Below are positions 1-8,058 of a stretch of DNA of 64,000 nucleotides, one piece after another. The stretch comes from Pseudomonas tolaasii NCPPB 2192 (GTDB lineage: Bacteria > Pseudomonadota > Gammaproteobacteria > Pseudomonadales > Pseudomonadaceae). Each line of letters starts with the position of its first letter. Position 1 is the stretch's first letter. The position numbers and the translations under genes were made by a program. The notes under the pieces are model-generated. The model had not been told where the DNA came from. It was given only the letters and a program-made list of their open reading frames with translations, and searched no databases. The stretch is from the NCBI RefSeq assembly GCF_002813445.1, contig NZ_PHHD01000001.1, positions 2,046,001 to 2,110,000 of the forward strand. The letters are read 5' to 3'.

Positions 1-938
1 TCCTGTACATCTCCCATTACCTGCAGGAAATCGACAGCCTGTGCGATGAGGTCACGGTGTTGCGCAATGGTCGCGACGTGGCGGTGGTGGAGCCACGGCA
101 CACGTCCAGCGCCGAGATTGCGCGGCTGATGGTCAACCGCGAGGTGCAGGACATGTACCCCAAAGCCAGGGTCGAACCGGGCGAACCGCTGCTGCAGGTG
201 CGCGGGCTGAACTTGGCGCGGCGCTACCAGAATATTGATCTGGAGGTGCGGAGCGGCGAAATCGTCGGCCTCACCGGGCTGGTCGGTTCGGGCGCAAAAG
301 AGTTGTTCAAAACGCTGTTTGGTGTCGAGAAAGCCGACAGCGGCAGTGTTCATCTGGAAGGGCGCTTGCTGCGCCTGCGCTCGCCCGGTCAGGCGATTGC
401 GGCGGGCATTGCGTTAGTGCCCGAGGAGCGGCGCACACAAGGCATTTCGCCCGTGCTGTCGGTGCTGGAAAACCTCACGCTGGCGGGGCTCGGGCGGTTC
501 ACGCGTTGGGGCCTGTTGAGTCGGCGCCGGGAGCAGGTCCAAAGCCTGCGATTGATTGACGAACTGGCGATCAAGGCGCCGGGGCCACACGCGGCGGTCA
601 GCCAACTCAGCGGGGGTAACCAGCAGAAGGTCGCTCTGGGCAAATGGCTGAGCCGCCGTTGCGCCGTATACCTGCTGGATGAGCCCTGTGTGGGTGTGGA
701 CGTGGGCGCCAAGGTGGAAATTTACCGCCTGATCGGACGGCTGGTGGAAGAGGGCGCCGCGGTGCTGGTGCTGTCGTCGGACCTGCCGGAATTGCTGGGG
801 ATCAGCGACCGGATTGTGGTGCTGCATCGCGGCAGGGTTGCAGGCGAATTCCAGGCGCGCGAAGCCGACAGCGATCAGCTGCTGGCGTGCGCTACGGGCG
901 CGGTGACCGTTCCGGCGGCCCCCCGTGCGGGAGGTTGA
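1..938 (+). CDS. Sugar ABC transporter ATP-binding protein (RbsA/CUT2 type), 5' end cut off
   Basis: Only the last 312 or so codons are in the window; the reading frame is already open at base 3 (LYISHYLQEIDSLCDEVTV, the H-loop end of the first nucleotide-binding domain), so the gene starts upstream. The second ABC domain follows: a degenerate Walker A (GLVGSGAKELF), the signature SGGNQQKVALGKWL, and Walker B ending LDEPCVGVDVGAK. Two tandem ABC domains with a degenerate second site are typical of CUT2 ATPases, which energise uptake of pentoses and related sugars. Two permease genes follow directly; no substrate-binding protein is in the window and it is presumably upstream. The Cys in LDEPC replaces the Thr usual in this family. 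The sugar cannot be told from the sequence. Confidence 0.93.
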   Translation, partial: LYISHYLQEIDSLCDEVTVLRNGRDVAVVEPRHTSSAEIARLMVNREVQDMYPKARVEPGEPLLQVRGLNLARRYQNIDLEVRSGEIVGLTGLVGSGAKELFKTLFGVEKADSGSVHLEGRLLRLRSPGQAIAAGIALVPEERRTQGISPVLSVLENLTLAGLGRFTRWGLLSRRREQVQSLRLIDELAIKAPGPHAAVSQLSGGNQQKVALGKWLSRRCAVYLLDEPCVGVDVGAKVEIYRLIGRLVEEGAAVLVLSSDLPELLGISDRIVVLHRGRVAGEFQAREADSDQLLACATGAVTVPAAPRAGG

Positions 939-940
939 AC

Positions 941-1927
941 ATGCTTGAAGTGGTAACACCAGGTGTTTCGCAGCGCCTGTGGGTACTGGTAGTGCGCCGA
1001 GGTTCAGTGGGCGTATTTCTGGCGATCCTGCTGGGGTTTGCCGTGGCGGCGCCGAACTTTTTGTCGGTGGGCAACCTCGCCAATGTGTTCAGCCAGTCGG
1101 CGATTCTCGGCGTGCTGGCCTTCGGGCTGACCTGTGTGATTGTCGGCGGCGGCTCGAATGTGATCGCCGGCGGGCTCGACCTTTCACTGGCCGCCAATCT
1201 GGGGCTGTGCGCCGCCGTTTTCAGTCGCCTGAATAACGCGGGGCTGGACCTCTGGCAGACCTTGCTGCTGACCCTGGCGTGCGGCCTGGCGGTCGGTCTG
1301 CTCAATGGCTTGGCCGTGGTGGTGCTGCGGTTGCCGCCGCTGCTGGCGACACTGGCGAGCATGAATGTACTGGCCGGGCTTGAGCTGGTGCTGACGGAAA
1401 ACACCGTGGTATCCACCGACTCGCCACTGCTGGATCTGCTCAGCGGCGGCGCCTGGCTGGGCGTACCGGCGCTGGCCTGGGTATTGCTGGTGACGGCAGG
1501 GTTGTTGACGGTGTTGATCCAGCATTCGGCCTACGGCCTGCGCCTGTATGCGGTGGGCGAATATCCCTTGGCTGCCGAAGCGGCGGGTTTGCGCGTGCCG
1601 GTTTATGTGCTGTCGAGCTACCTGTTGTCGGGGCTGTGCGCTGCGGTGGCCGCGCTGTGTTCGGCAGCGTTTTTCAGCGGCAGTACCACCGGCTCCGGCG
1701 ACATGTTGCTGTCAGTGGTGGCCATCGCCTTTCTCGGCGTGGTGTTTTCAAGACGGTTGGTGGCGAGCATCCCTGGCACGTTGCTGGCGGCGTTGCTGAT
1801 CGGGTTTCTGATCAATGGTTTTCAGTTGCTCAATGTGTCGAGCTTCTGGGTCAACGGCGTGCAAGGGCTGTTGATATTGTTGGTGGTCGCGGCTTCCAGT
1901 GCATTGAATAAAGAGGGGACCTCATGA
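941..1927 (+). CDS. Sugar ABC transporter permease 1 (RbsC type)
   Basis: This 328-residue, very hydrophobic protein has about 8-10 membrane segments and the BPD_transp_2 (RbsC-like) pattern: FGLTCVIVGGGSNVIAGGLDLS near the third segment and GSGDMLLSVVAIAFLGVVFSRR near the C-terminus. I chose the ATG at 941 because GGGAGG lies about six bases upstream and the upstream ATPase stops three bases earlier; a longer in-frame start at 887 would lie inside the ATPase gene. It forms one half of a heteromeric inner-membrane channel with the next gene, whose start overlaps its stop (ATGA). Having two different permeases rather than a homodimer resembles the Ytf/Yjf and Lsr systems. Confidence 0.92.
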   Translation: MLEVVTPGVSQRLWVLVVRRGSVGVFLAILLGFAVAAPNFLSVGNLANVFSQSAILGVLAFGLTCVIVGGGSNVIAGGLDLSLAANLGLCAAVFSRLNNAGLDLWQTLLLTLACGLAVGLLNGLAVVVLRLPPLLATLASMNVLAGLELVLTENTVVSTDSPLLDLLSGGAWLGVPALAWVLLVTAGLLTVLIQHSAYGLRLYAVGEYPLAAEAAGLRVPVYVLSSYLLSGLCAAVAALCSAAFFSGSTTGSGDMLLSVVAIAFLGVVFSRRLVASIPGTLLAALLIGFLINGFQLLNVSSFWVNGVQGLLILLVVAASSALNKEGTS

Positions 1928-2850
1928 CGCTGCGCACATGGTTACCGCTGACGTTGCCTGTGGTATTTGCCGTTATCGTGGTGGTGTTCGCATTACAGGC
2001 ACCGGGGTTTCTGAGTGGCGGCAACCTCAAAAGCCTGGTGCTGAACAACTTTGTATTGCTGGCGATTGTGGCCATCGGCATGACCTACGCGGTGGCCGCC
2101 GGCGGCATCGATTTGTCAGTGGGCACGGCGCTGGATTTCGCCAGCTTCAGCTTTGTGGTGCTGCTCAACGGTGGGCACGGCTGGGCCTTTGCTGCCACCG
2201 GCGCACTCGCTGCTGCGCTGCTGGTGGGAGTGGTGAATGCAGGCCTGATTGCCGGGCTGCGCATCAGCCCGTTTCTGGCCACGCTGGGCACCTTGTTTAT
2301 CGGCACCAGCGCCCAGCAATTGCTCTCCGATGGCGGCCAGCCGATCTATATCGCCCAAGGCTTGAAGCCGGAGCTGACCGGGCTCACACCTTTGTTGATC
2401 GTATTGGGCCTGGCCTTGTTTTATGGCCTGTCCTTGGCACGCGGGCGCCTGGGTCGCGAACTGCTGGCCCAGGGCACCCAGCCTTTGCTGGCGTATTACT
2501 CGGGGCTGTCGGTGCGGCGCATTGTCACCGTGGTTTCGCTGGCCACAGCCCTGGCGTGCGGTGTGGCGGGGGTGTTGCTCAGTTCGACGGTCAGCGCCTA
2601 CGTGCCGTTGTCCGGCAACGCTTTTTTGCTCAATGCGATTGGCGCGGTGTTTATCGGCACCACCTTGAGTCGGCAGGGCCGGGCGAATATTCCCGGCACT
2701 TTGCTCGGCGTGCTGTTTATCAACGTGATCGCCAACGGCTTGCTGCTGATCGGCTGGAATTTCTACTGGCAGCAGGTGGCGACCGGCGTATTGATTTTTG
2801 CGGTGCTGACCTTCAGTTTTGCGTCACGGCGGGTGCTGGAGCGGCATTGA
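1924..2850 (+). CDS. Sugar ABC transporter permease 2 (RbsC type)
   Basis: A 308-residue integral membrane protein of the RbsC family, with the conserved segments AIGMTYAVAAGGIDLSVG (about residues 40-57) and LNAIGAVFIGTTLSRQGRANIPGT near the C-terminus. Its ATG overlaps the stop of permease 1 by four bases, so translation is probably coupled and the two permeases are made in equal amounts. Its last 38 bases overlap, tail to tail, the 3' end of the efflux outer-membrane gene on the other strand. Substrate unknown. Confidence 0.92.
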   Translation: MTLRTWLPLTLPVVFAVIVVVFALQAPGFLSGGNLKSLVLNNFVLLAIVAIGMTYAVAAGGIDLSVGTALDFASFSFVVLLNGGHGWAFAATGALAAALLVGVVNAGLIAGLRISPFLATLGTLFIGTSAQQLLSDGGQPIYIAQGLKPELTGLTPLLIVLGLALFYGLSLARGRLGRELLAQGTQPLLAYYSGLSVRRIVTVVSLATALACGVAGVLLSSTVSAYVPLSGNAFLLNAIGAVFIGTTLSRQGRANIPGTLLGVLFINVIANGLLLIGWNFYWQQVATGVLIFAVLTFSFASRRVLERH

Positions 2851-4246
2851 TCGTGCCGCCACCCATGGCCAGGAACAGGTTGACTGTTTCCAGGTACTGT
2901 TTGCCGCGCGCTTGCACCAGTTGCAGCTCGGCCAATTGCCGGGTGCGCTGGGTTTGCACCACTTGCACCATGCCCGCGCTGCCCACGCGATAGGCCTGCT
3001 CGGTCAGGCGCAGCGCGTTATCTGCCGAGTCGAGGGCCTGCTGTTGCGCGCGCACTTCGTCGGCGGCGTTTTGCAGGCCGTGCAGGCTGACGCTGACCTG
3101 TTGAAACGCCCGCAGCACCGTCTGTTGATACGCGGCAAGGGAGGCTTGATAGGCATCCTCCGCCGCGCGCTTGCGCGCCGATAAGGTGCCGCCATGAAAC
3201 ACCGGCCCGGCCAGCCCGCCGATCAGGCTCCACGCGGAATTGGCCGGGCCGGAAAACAGCGCTTCGCCACTCAGGCTGGCGCTCAGGGTCAGGTGTGGAT
3301 ACAGGTCGCTGGTGGTCACGCCGACCCAGGCGTTGGCCGCCTTCAACCTGGCTTCAGCCGCGCGGATGTCCGGGCGCAGGCGCACCAGCTCGGACGGGAC
3401 CACGACCGGCATATTGGCGGGCAACTGCAGTTTGCTCAAATCAAAGTCCGGCGCCGTCCAAAGGGATTCAGTGGCGCCGACCAGTGTGGTCAACGCGCCG
3501 CGATTCACCGCCAGCGCCTGGTTCAAAGAAGGCAGGCGCGCGCGGTCGCGGTCGAGCTGGCTTTGCGCCAGGGTCACATCCAGCGGCGCCGCCATGCCTG
3601 CGCTGACCGCGCGTTGCACCATCTCAAGGGTGTGTTGGTCGGAGTCGATAACCGAAGTGACCGCCTTGATCTGCCCGCTCACCACGGCCATGCGCAGCGC
3701 TGCACTCACCGCATTGCCGCTGACTTCCAGGTGGGCGGCGTTCAGTGCCTGCTGCTCGACCTGCGCGTTGGCCTGCGCCATTTCCACCTGGCGCTGTTCG
3801 CCGCCAAACATGTCCAGATCGTAGGTGGCGTTCAAGCCGGCGCCGTAGGCGGAGAACAGAGGGAAGTCTTCGGCCTGCGGCCCGAAGGCGGTAGCGCCGA
3901 CTTTGGTCCGCCCCGAGCTGGCGCCTGCATCGACCTGCGGCAAGCGCCCGCCTGCGGCCATGGCCACGCCCTCGCGGGCTTTGGCCAGGTTGGCGCGGGC
4001 GATCACCAGCGAGCCGTTTTGCGCCAGGGCGCGTTCGACGGTGCGGTTGAGATCGGGCGAATCCAGCAGTGCCCACCAGTCTTCGCGCAGCGCCTGGCCA
4101 TTGCTCAGTTGCGCCTCTTGCCGTGGGTCTGCGAGGTAGTGCTGTTCTTCGGGTGGTTTGGGTGCCGAGTAGTCTGGGCCAACCGTGCAGCCGGCCATCA
4201 CGAGGCTCAACAGCAGAGGGGTGAAACAGTTGATTGAAGTGTTCAT
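2813..4246 (-). CDS. Outer-membrane efflux lipoprotein (NodT/OprM family)
   Basis: A 477-residue outer-membrane factor. The N-terminus is a lipoprotein signal ending in a MAGC lipobox (Cys20) followed by TVGPDY, the hallmark of the NodT/OprM family. Two OEP repeats follow, with long Ala/Gln-rich helices typical of the periplasmic alpha-barrel. It should form the exit duct of a tripartite pump with the DHA2 permease and the HlyD adaptor encoded just upstream in the same direction. The ATG at 4246 sits next to the permease stop (4248-4250) with one base between. The family exports drugs, phenolics or siderophores; the substrate here is unknown. Confidence 0.92.
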   Translation of the reverse strand: MNTSINCFTPLLLSLVMAGCTVGPDYSAPKPPEEQHYLADPRQEAQLSNGQALREDWWALLDSPDLNRTVERALAQNGSLVIARANLAKAREGVAMAAGGRLPQVDAGASSGRTKVGATAFGPQAEDFPLFSAYGAGLNATYDLDMFGGEQRQVEMAQANAQVEQQALNAAHLEVSGNAVSAALRMAVVSGQIKAVTSVIDSDQHTLEMVQRAVSAGMAAPLDVTLAQSQLDRDRARLPSLNQALAVNRGALTTLVGATESLWTAPDFDLSKLQLPANMPVVVPSELVRLRPDIRAAEARLKAANAWVGVTTSDLYPHLTLSASLSGEALFSGPANSAWSLIGGLAGPVFHGGTLSARKRAAEDAYQASLAAYQQTVLRAFQQVSVSLHGLQNAADEVRAQQQALDSADNALRLTEQAYRVGSAGMVQVVQTQRTRQLAELQLVQARGKQYLETVNLFLAMGGGTINAAPAPAVTQN

Positions 4247-4247
4247 G

Positions 4248-5801
4248 TCAGTGCGCCTCACCGGTGTTGCCGGTTCTGGTTTTCTTCAGCAAAAGCACGG
4301 CGAGGAAAGCAAGCCCCAGCAGCGCGCTCTGCAAAATGATGGTGTCGCTGAACGCGAGGATCGACGCCTCGCGGCGGATCAGCCGGCCCACGTCGACGAT
4401 GGCCTGGTGGCGGGCGAACTCAGGGTCGCTGACGCCGCGGGACAGGAACCATTGAGTCAATGGGTCGAGCCGTTGGCGGGTGGCGTCGTTGAGCAGCGAG
4501 ACCTGCGGGGTGATCACATCGGAATGGTATTTACCGCTGTTGCTCATGAAGGTCTGCAGCACGGCGATGCCAATGGCGCCGCCGAGGTTGCGGGTCATGT
4601 TGAACAGTGCGGCGGCGGAGCCTGCGTGCTCGCGCTCGATGCCTGCCACGGCGATAGCCGACAGTGGCGTCATCACCAGCACCTGGCCCAGCGCGCGAAT
4701 CAGACTGGACGCGATGAACTGCGGGCCGGCAAAACTCATTGAGAGATTCGTCGCCAGCAGGCTGCCGCCGATCAGTATCAGGTACCCCACCGCCACCAGC
4801 TTGCGCGGGTCGAACCGCCGCATCAGCGCGGGCACCAGCGGCAACATCAACAGCTGGGGAATGCCGATCCAGATCAGCACATAGCCGACCTGTTCGGAGT
4901 TGTAGCCATGGATGCGGGCCAGGTACAGCGGAAGGATGTAGACCCAGGTGTACATCGACAGGCCAAAGAAAAAGTTGGCCAGCGTGCCCAGCCCGAAGTT
5001 GCGCCGCGCCAGCAGGCGCAGTTGCAGCAGCGGTTGCTGGCGGCGCAGCTGAACGCATACAAACACGCTCAGGGCCACTGCCGCGATCACACTCAGGCGC
5101 ACGATAAAGGGCGAACCGAACCAGTCGTCTTTTTCGCCTTCTTCCAGCACGGTTTCCAGGCAACCCAAGCCAATGGCGATGCTGAGAATGCCCCACCAGT
5201 CGCCCTTGCGCAGCAGGTGCAGCTGGCGCGGTTCGGCATCGAGGGCAAACCACAGCAGACCGAGCATGATTGAGCCGGGCAGCAGGTTGACGTAAAAAAT
5301 CGCCTGCCAGCCAAATGTCTGGTTGAAGTATCCACCGATTACCGGACCGATTGACGGCGCAAAGATCGCCGACACCGAATAGATCGACAGTCCGATCGCA
5401 TGCTTGGACGGCGGCAGACGCGTCATGATGATGGAGAACGCCAAGGGAATCAGCACGCCCCCGGCGAAGCCCTGCATGGCGCGCACCACGATCATCTGCC
5501 CCAGGTTTTTGGTAAAAGCGCAGGCCACTGTGAGGATCAGGAACAGCACGGTGTTGGTCAGCAAGTACGTGCGCGTCGAGAACACCCGCGCCAGCCAGCC
5601 GCTCATGGGAATCACGATGATTTCCGCGACCAGGTAGGCGGTGGTGATCCAGCCGCCTTCGTCGGAGCCGGCGCCAATGGCGCCCTGGATGTCGCTCAGG
5701 GATGAGCTGACGATCTGGATATTCAGGATTGCCAGGAACGCCCCGAGCGCGGCGCCGACCACCGCGACCCAGGTGCGCACACTGACGTGATCATTGTTCA
5801 T
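4248..5801 (-). CDS. DHA2-family MFS multidrug efflux permease (EmrB type)
   Basis: A 517-residue inner-membrane transporter of the major facilitator superfamily, drug:H+ antiporter-2 subfamily, with about 14 predicted membrane segments. The first helix region carries LNIQIVSSSLSDIQGAIGA and WITTAYLVAEIIVIPMSGWL, both characteristic of EmrB-like proteins; a motif-C-like stretch SIGPVIGGYF lies near residue 155. I place the start at the ATG at 5801, which overlaps the end of the adaptor gene by 11 bases; a longer frame to 5831 lies wholly within that gene. With the HlyD adaptor and the outer-membrane factor it should make a complete pump across both membranes. Confidence 0.93.
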   Translation of the reverse strand: MNNDHVSVRTWVAVVGAALGAFLAILNIQIVSSSLSDIQGAIGAGSDEGGWITTAYLVAEIIVIPMSGWLARVFSTRTYLLTNTVLFLILTVACAFTKNLGQMIVVRAMQGFAGGVLIPLAFSIIMTRLPPSKHAIGLSIYSVSAIFAPSIGPVIGGYFNQTFGWQAIFYVNLLPGSIMLGLLWFALDAEPRQLHLLRKGDWWGILSIAIGLGCLETVLEEGEKDDWFGSPFIVRLSVIAAVALSVFVCVQLRRQQPLLQLRLLARRNFGLGTLANFFFGLSMYTWVYILPLYLARIHGYNSEQVGYVLIWIGIPQLLMLPLVPALMRRFDPRKLVAVGYLILIGGSLLATNLSMSFAGPQFIASSLIRALGQVLVMTPLSAIAVAGIEREHAGSAAALFNMTRNLGGAIGIAVLQTFMSNSGKYHSDVITPQVSLLNDATRQRLDPLTQWFLSRGVSDPEFARHQAIVDVGRLIRREASILAFSDTIILQSALLGLAFLAVLLLKKTRTGNTGEAH

Positions 5802-6885
5802 GGTCTGTCGCCCGGGTATCGATGGCGGCATTGACCGACATGCCGGGGCGCAGACGCCCGGCCAATTCGCCGGTGTCGCTGAACACGATCTTCACCGGAA
5901 TGCGCTGCACGATCTTGGTGAAGTTGCCGGTGGCGTTGTCCGGCGGCAGCAGGCTGAATTCCGCGCCGCTGGCCGGTGCCAGGGTGTCGACGGTGGCCGC
6001 CAGGTCGTGGTCGGGAAAGGTGTCGACGCTGACCCGCACAGATTCACCCGGGTGCACATCGCGCAGCTGGGTTTCCTTGAAGTTGGCGAGCACATACACC
6101 TGCGTCAGCGGCACCAGCGCCATCAATTGCGTGCCCGGCTGAACGAACTGCCCGACGCGCACGGTGCGCGCGGCGACGGTGCCGTCTGCCGGTGCAACCA
6201 CTCGGGTGTGGCTCAGGTTGAGCTCGGCCTGATTGCGCATGGCTTGTGCGCTGTCCAGGCGTGCCAATGCAAGTGCGCGGCTGCTGGTCAGCACGTCCAC
6301 TTGCTGGCGGGCGCTCAGGGCGGCGGCTTGCAGGCGCTGCAGGTTGGCGGTTTGGGCCTTGGTGTCGGTGCTGGCGTTGTCGGCTTGTTCGCTGGAGCCG
6401 AAGCCGACCTGGGCCATTTCCCGGCGCCGGGCGTCGTTGCGGTGGGACAGGCTCAACGTGGCGCTGGCAGCCGTTACGCTGGCGTCGGCCTGGCGAATCA
6501 TGGAGGCCTGCGCGACGAGCCGGGCATCCAGTTGCGCCACGGCCGCCTTGGCCGCCGCCACGCTGGCGGTGGCATCGTCGAAGGCGTTGCGCAGGTCGCG
6601 CTCGTCAATCGTCGCCAGCAACTGACCGGCCTTGACCGCCTGGTTGTCGTTGACCAGCAATTGGCTGATGTAGCCACCGATTTTGGGGGCGATGACGGTG
6701 GAGTCGGCTTTGACGTATGCGTCGTCGGTGCTTTCGATAAAGCGCCCATCCTTCCAGTAGTGGAAGGCTTGAACCAGCACCAGCACGACGACCACGAGGG
6801 CGGCCAGGAACAGAGCCGATCGGACCAGTTGCTTGCGTCCAGCGCAAACAGGTGCACTTTCTGGCGGAGAATTGAGGTTGCTCAC
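5791..6885 (-). CDS. HlyD-family membrane fusion protein (EmrA type)
   Basis: A 364-residue periplasmic adaptor with one N-terminal membrane anchor (residues about 23-42, ALFLAALVVVVLVLVQAF) and the classic HlyD/EmrA core: STDDAYVKAD, then IAPKIGGYISQLLVNDNQAV (biotinyl-lipoyl half motif), a coiled-coil hairpin rich in Ala/Gln (about residues 90-205), and VVAPADGTVAARTVRVGQFV (second lipoyl half). It bridges the DHA2 permease and the outer-membrane factor encoded downstream. It is the first gene of the operon and is read divergently from the LysR regulator at 7023, which is therefore its likely regulator. Confidence 0.93.
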   Translation of the reverse strand: MSNLNSPPESAPVCAGRKQLVRSALFLAALVVVVLVLVQAFHYWKDGRFIESTDDAYVKADSTVIAPKIGGYISQLLVNDNQAVKAGQLLATIDERDLRNAFDDATASVAAAKAAVAQLDARLVAQASMIRQADASVTAASATLSLSHRNDARRREMAQVGFGSSEQADNASTDTKAQTANLQRLQAAALSARQQVDVLTSSRALALARLDSAQAMRNQAELNLSHTRVVAPADGTVAARTVRVGQFVQPGTQLMALVPLTQVYVLANFKETQLRDVHPGESVRVSVDTFPDHDLAATVDTLAPASGAEFSLLPPDNATGNFTKIVQRIPVKIVFSDTGELAGRLRPGMSVNAAIDTRATDHEQ

Positions 6886-7022
6886 GGTGATGCTCGCTGA
6901 ATTGACGGATTCGGTCTCAAGGCTTGGCCAAGAGCGGGGTTAATGGCAGTCTGATGAGCCTGAAAAGCGTTGTGTAGCCGCAAAAAAGGCAAGGCATCCT
7001 TGCGAAAAAAGGAAGGTTGGGT
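6886..7022. promoter_or_regulatory. Divergent control region, efflux operon / LysR gene
   Basis: These 137 bases separate the adaptor gene from the LysR gene and must hold both promoters. Two palindromes are visible: CTTGGCCAAG at 6923-6932 and GCAAGG-CAT-CCTTGC at 6989-7003. LysR regulators commonly bind such dyads between themselves and a divergent target, so both are candidate operators; this is inference. A Shine-Dalgarno-like GGAAGG (7011-7016) precedes the LysR ATG. Confidence 0.4.
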
Positions 7023-7931
7023 ATGGCAGACGAGATCAGTGACCTGCGGTTATTCGTACGGATCGTGGCGGCGGGCAGCCTGTCGGAAGCGGCGCGGCGC
7101 CTGCACAGTTCCTTGCCGGCGGTGAGTCGCCGGTTGTCCGGGCTGGAGAGTCGCCTGGGCGTGCGGCTGATCAACCGGGGTTCGCGGCATTTCAACCTGA
7201 CCGAGGAGGGCGCGCTGTTGCATGAGCGCGGGCTGTTTATTCTCGATGAACTGGATGCGGCAGTGGCCGAGGTGGGCACGCGGCAGGAAGCGCCCCGTGG
7301 GCATATCCGCGTGGGTGCGCCGCTGGAGATTGGCCGGCGGCGGATCGCGCCGCTGATCGCCGAGTTCTCGCGGCGCTACCCGCGCATCACGGTGGAACTG
7401 CTGCTTTCCGACTCACCGGCAGACGTGGCGGGTGATGATCTGGACGTGGGCCTGCTGACCGAAGAGCCCAGTGATACGGGCATGGTCAGCCGTCGTTTGC
7501 TCTCCAGCCGTCGTGTGGTGTGCGCATCGCCGGAGTATTTGGCCCGGCACGGCACGCCGCAGACGCCGCAGGATTTGTTGCATCACGACTGTCTGCGGCT
7601 GGTGCGCGGGCGGCGCATTTTTGATCGCTGGACCTTCCAGGAAAACGGGCATGCGCTGGAAGTGCAGATCAAGGGCACGCTGCTGAGCAACAACGCCGAA
7701 GTGATCCATGACTGGGCAGTGGAAGGCAGCGGCGTGGTGCTCAAGGCGTTGTGGGATATTCAGGGCGATCTGCGCGACGGCCGCCTGATTGCGCTGCTCG
7801 AGCCTTACGCCAATGATTTTTTGTTCCTCAACGCGGTGTTCCCCAGCCGACGGCACTTGCCGCCACGGGTGCGGGTGTTTCTGGATTTTCTTGCCGATGC
7901 CTTGCCCGCGCAGGATGGGGCCACGCCCTGA
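7023..7931 (+). CDS. LysR-family transcriptional regulator
   Basis: A 302-residue regulator with the usual LysR layout: an N-terminal winged helix-turn-helix (ISDLRLFVRIVAAGSLSEAA, then AVSRRLSGLESRLGVRLINR) and a C-terminal substrate-binding-like effector domain (from about residue 88). The ATG at 7023 is preceded by GGAAGG at good spacing; a TTG six bases earlier is less likely. It faces away from the HlyD-DHA2-outer-membrane operon, so it probably controls that pump in response to an unknown ligand. Confidence 0.92.
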   Translation: MADEISDLRLFVRIVAAGSLSEAARRLHSSLPAVSRRLSGLESRLGVRLINRGSRHFNLTEEGALLHERGLFILDELDAAVAEVGTRQEAPRGHIRVGAPLEIGRRRIAPLIAEFSRRYPRITVELLLSDSPADVAGDDLDVGLLTEEPSDTGMVSRRLLSSRRVVCASPEYLARHGTPQTPQDLLHHDCLRLVRGRRIFDRWTFQENGHALEVQIKGTLLSNNAEVIHDWAVEGSGVVLKALWDIQGDLRDGRLIALLEPYANDFLFLNAVFPSRRHLPPRVRVFLDFLADALPAQDGATP

Positions 7932-7956
7932 GCTGGAGGGCGAGGCCGCATTCACT

Positions 7957-8052
7957 GTGGCCAGCGGGCTCGTCCCGCGTTGGGCTGCGAAGCCGCCCCA
8001 AAAAAGCGGAAGCGCTGCGCACTCCAGCGCGGGGCAAGCCCGCTCGCCACAG
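7957..8052. repeat. REP-like imperfect hairpin between convergent genes
   Basis: An imperfect inverted repeat with outer arms resembling TGTGGCCAGCGGGCT and AAGCCCGCTCGCCACA and a GC-rich interior with a second small dyad (GCGCTGCGC region). It lies between the LysR gene and the convergent TonB-receptor gene, and belongs to the same broad family as the elements at 22842 and 54971. It may also act as a shared transcription stop. Confidence 0.7.
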
Positions 8053-8058
8053 GGGGGA

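Noticed and set aside
887..940. Longer N-terminus for sugar permease 1 from 887
   Set aside because: The extra 18 residues are hydrophilic, overlap the ATPase gene and lack a ribosome site; the ATG at 941 has GGGAGG.
3194..4237. Open frame of 347 codons antisense to the outer-membrane efflux gene
   Set aside because: High-GC shadow frame with His/Gln/Gly/Arg-rich composition and no recognisable family.
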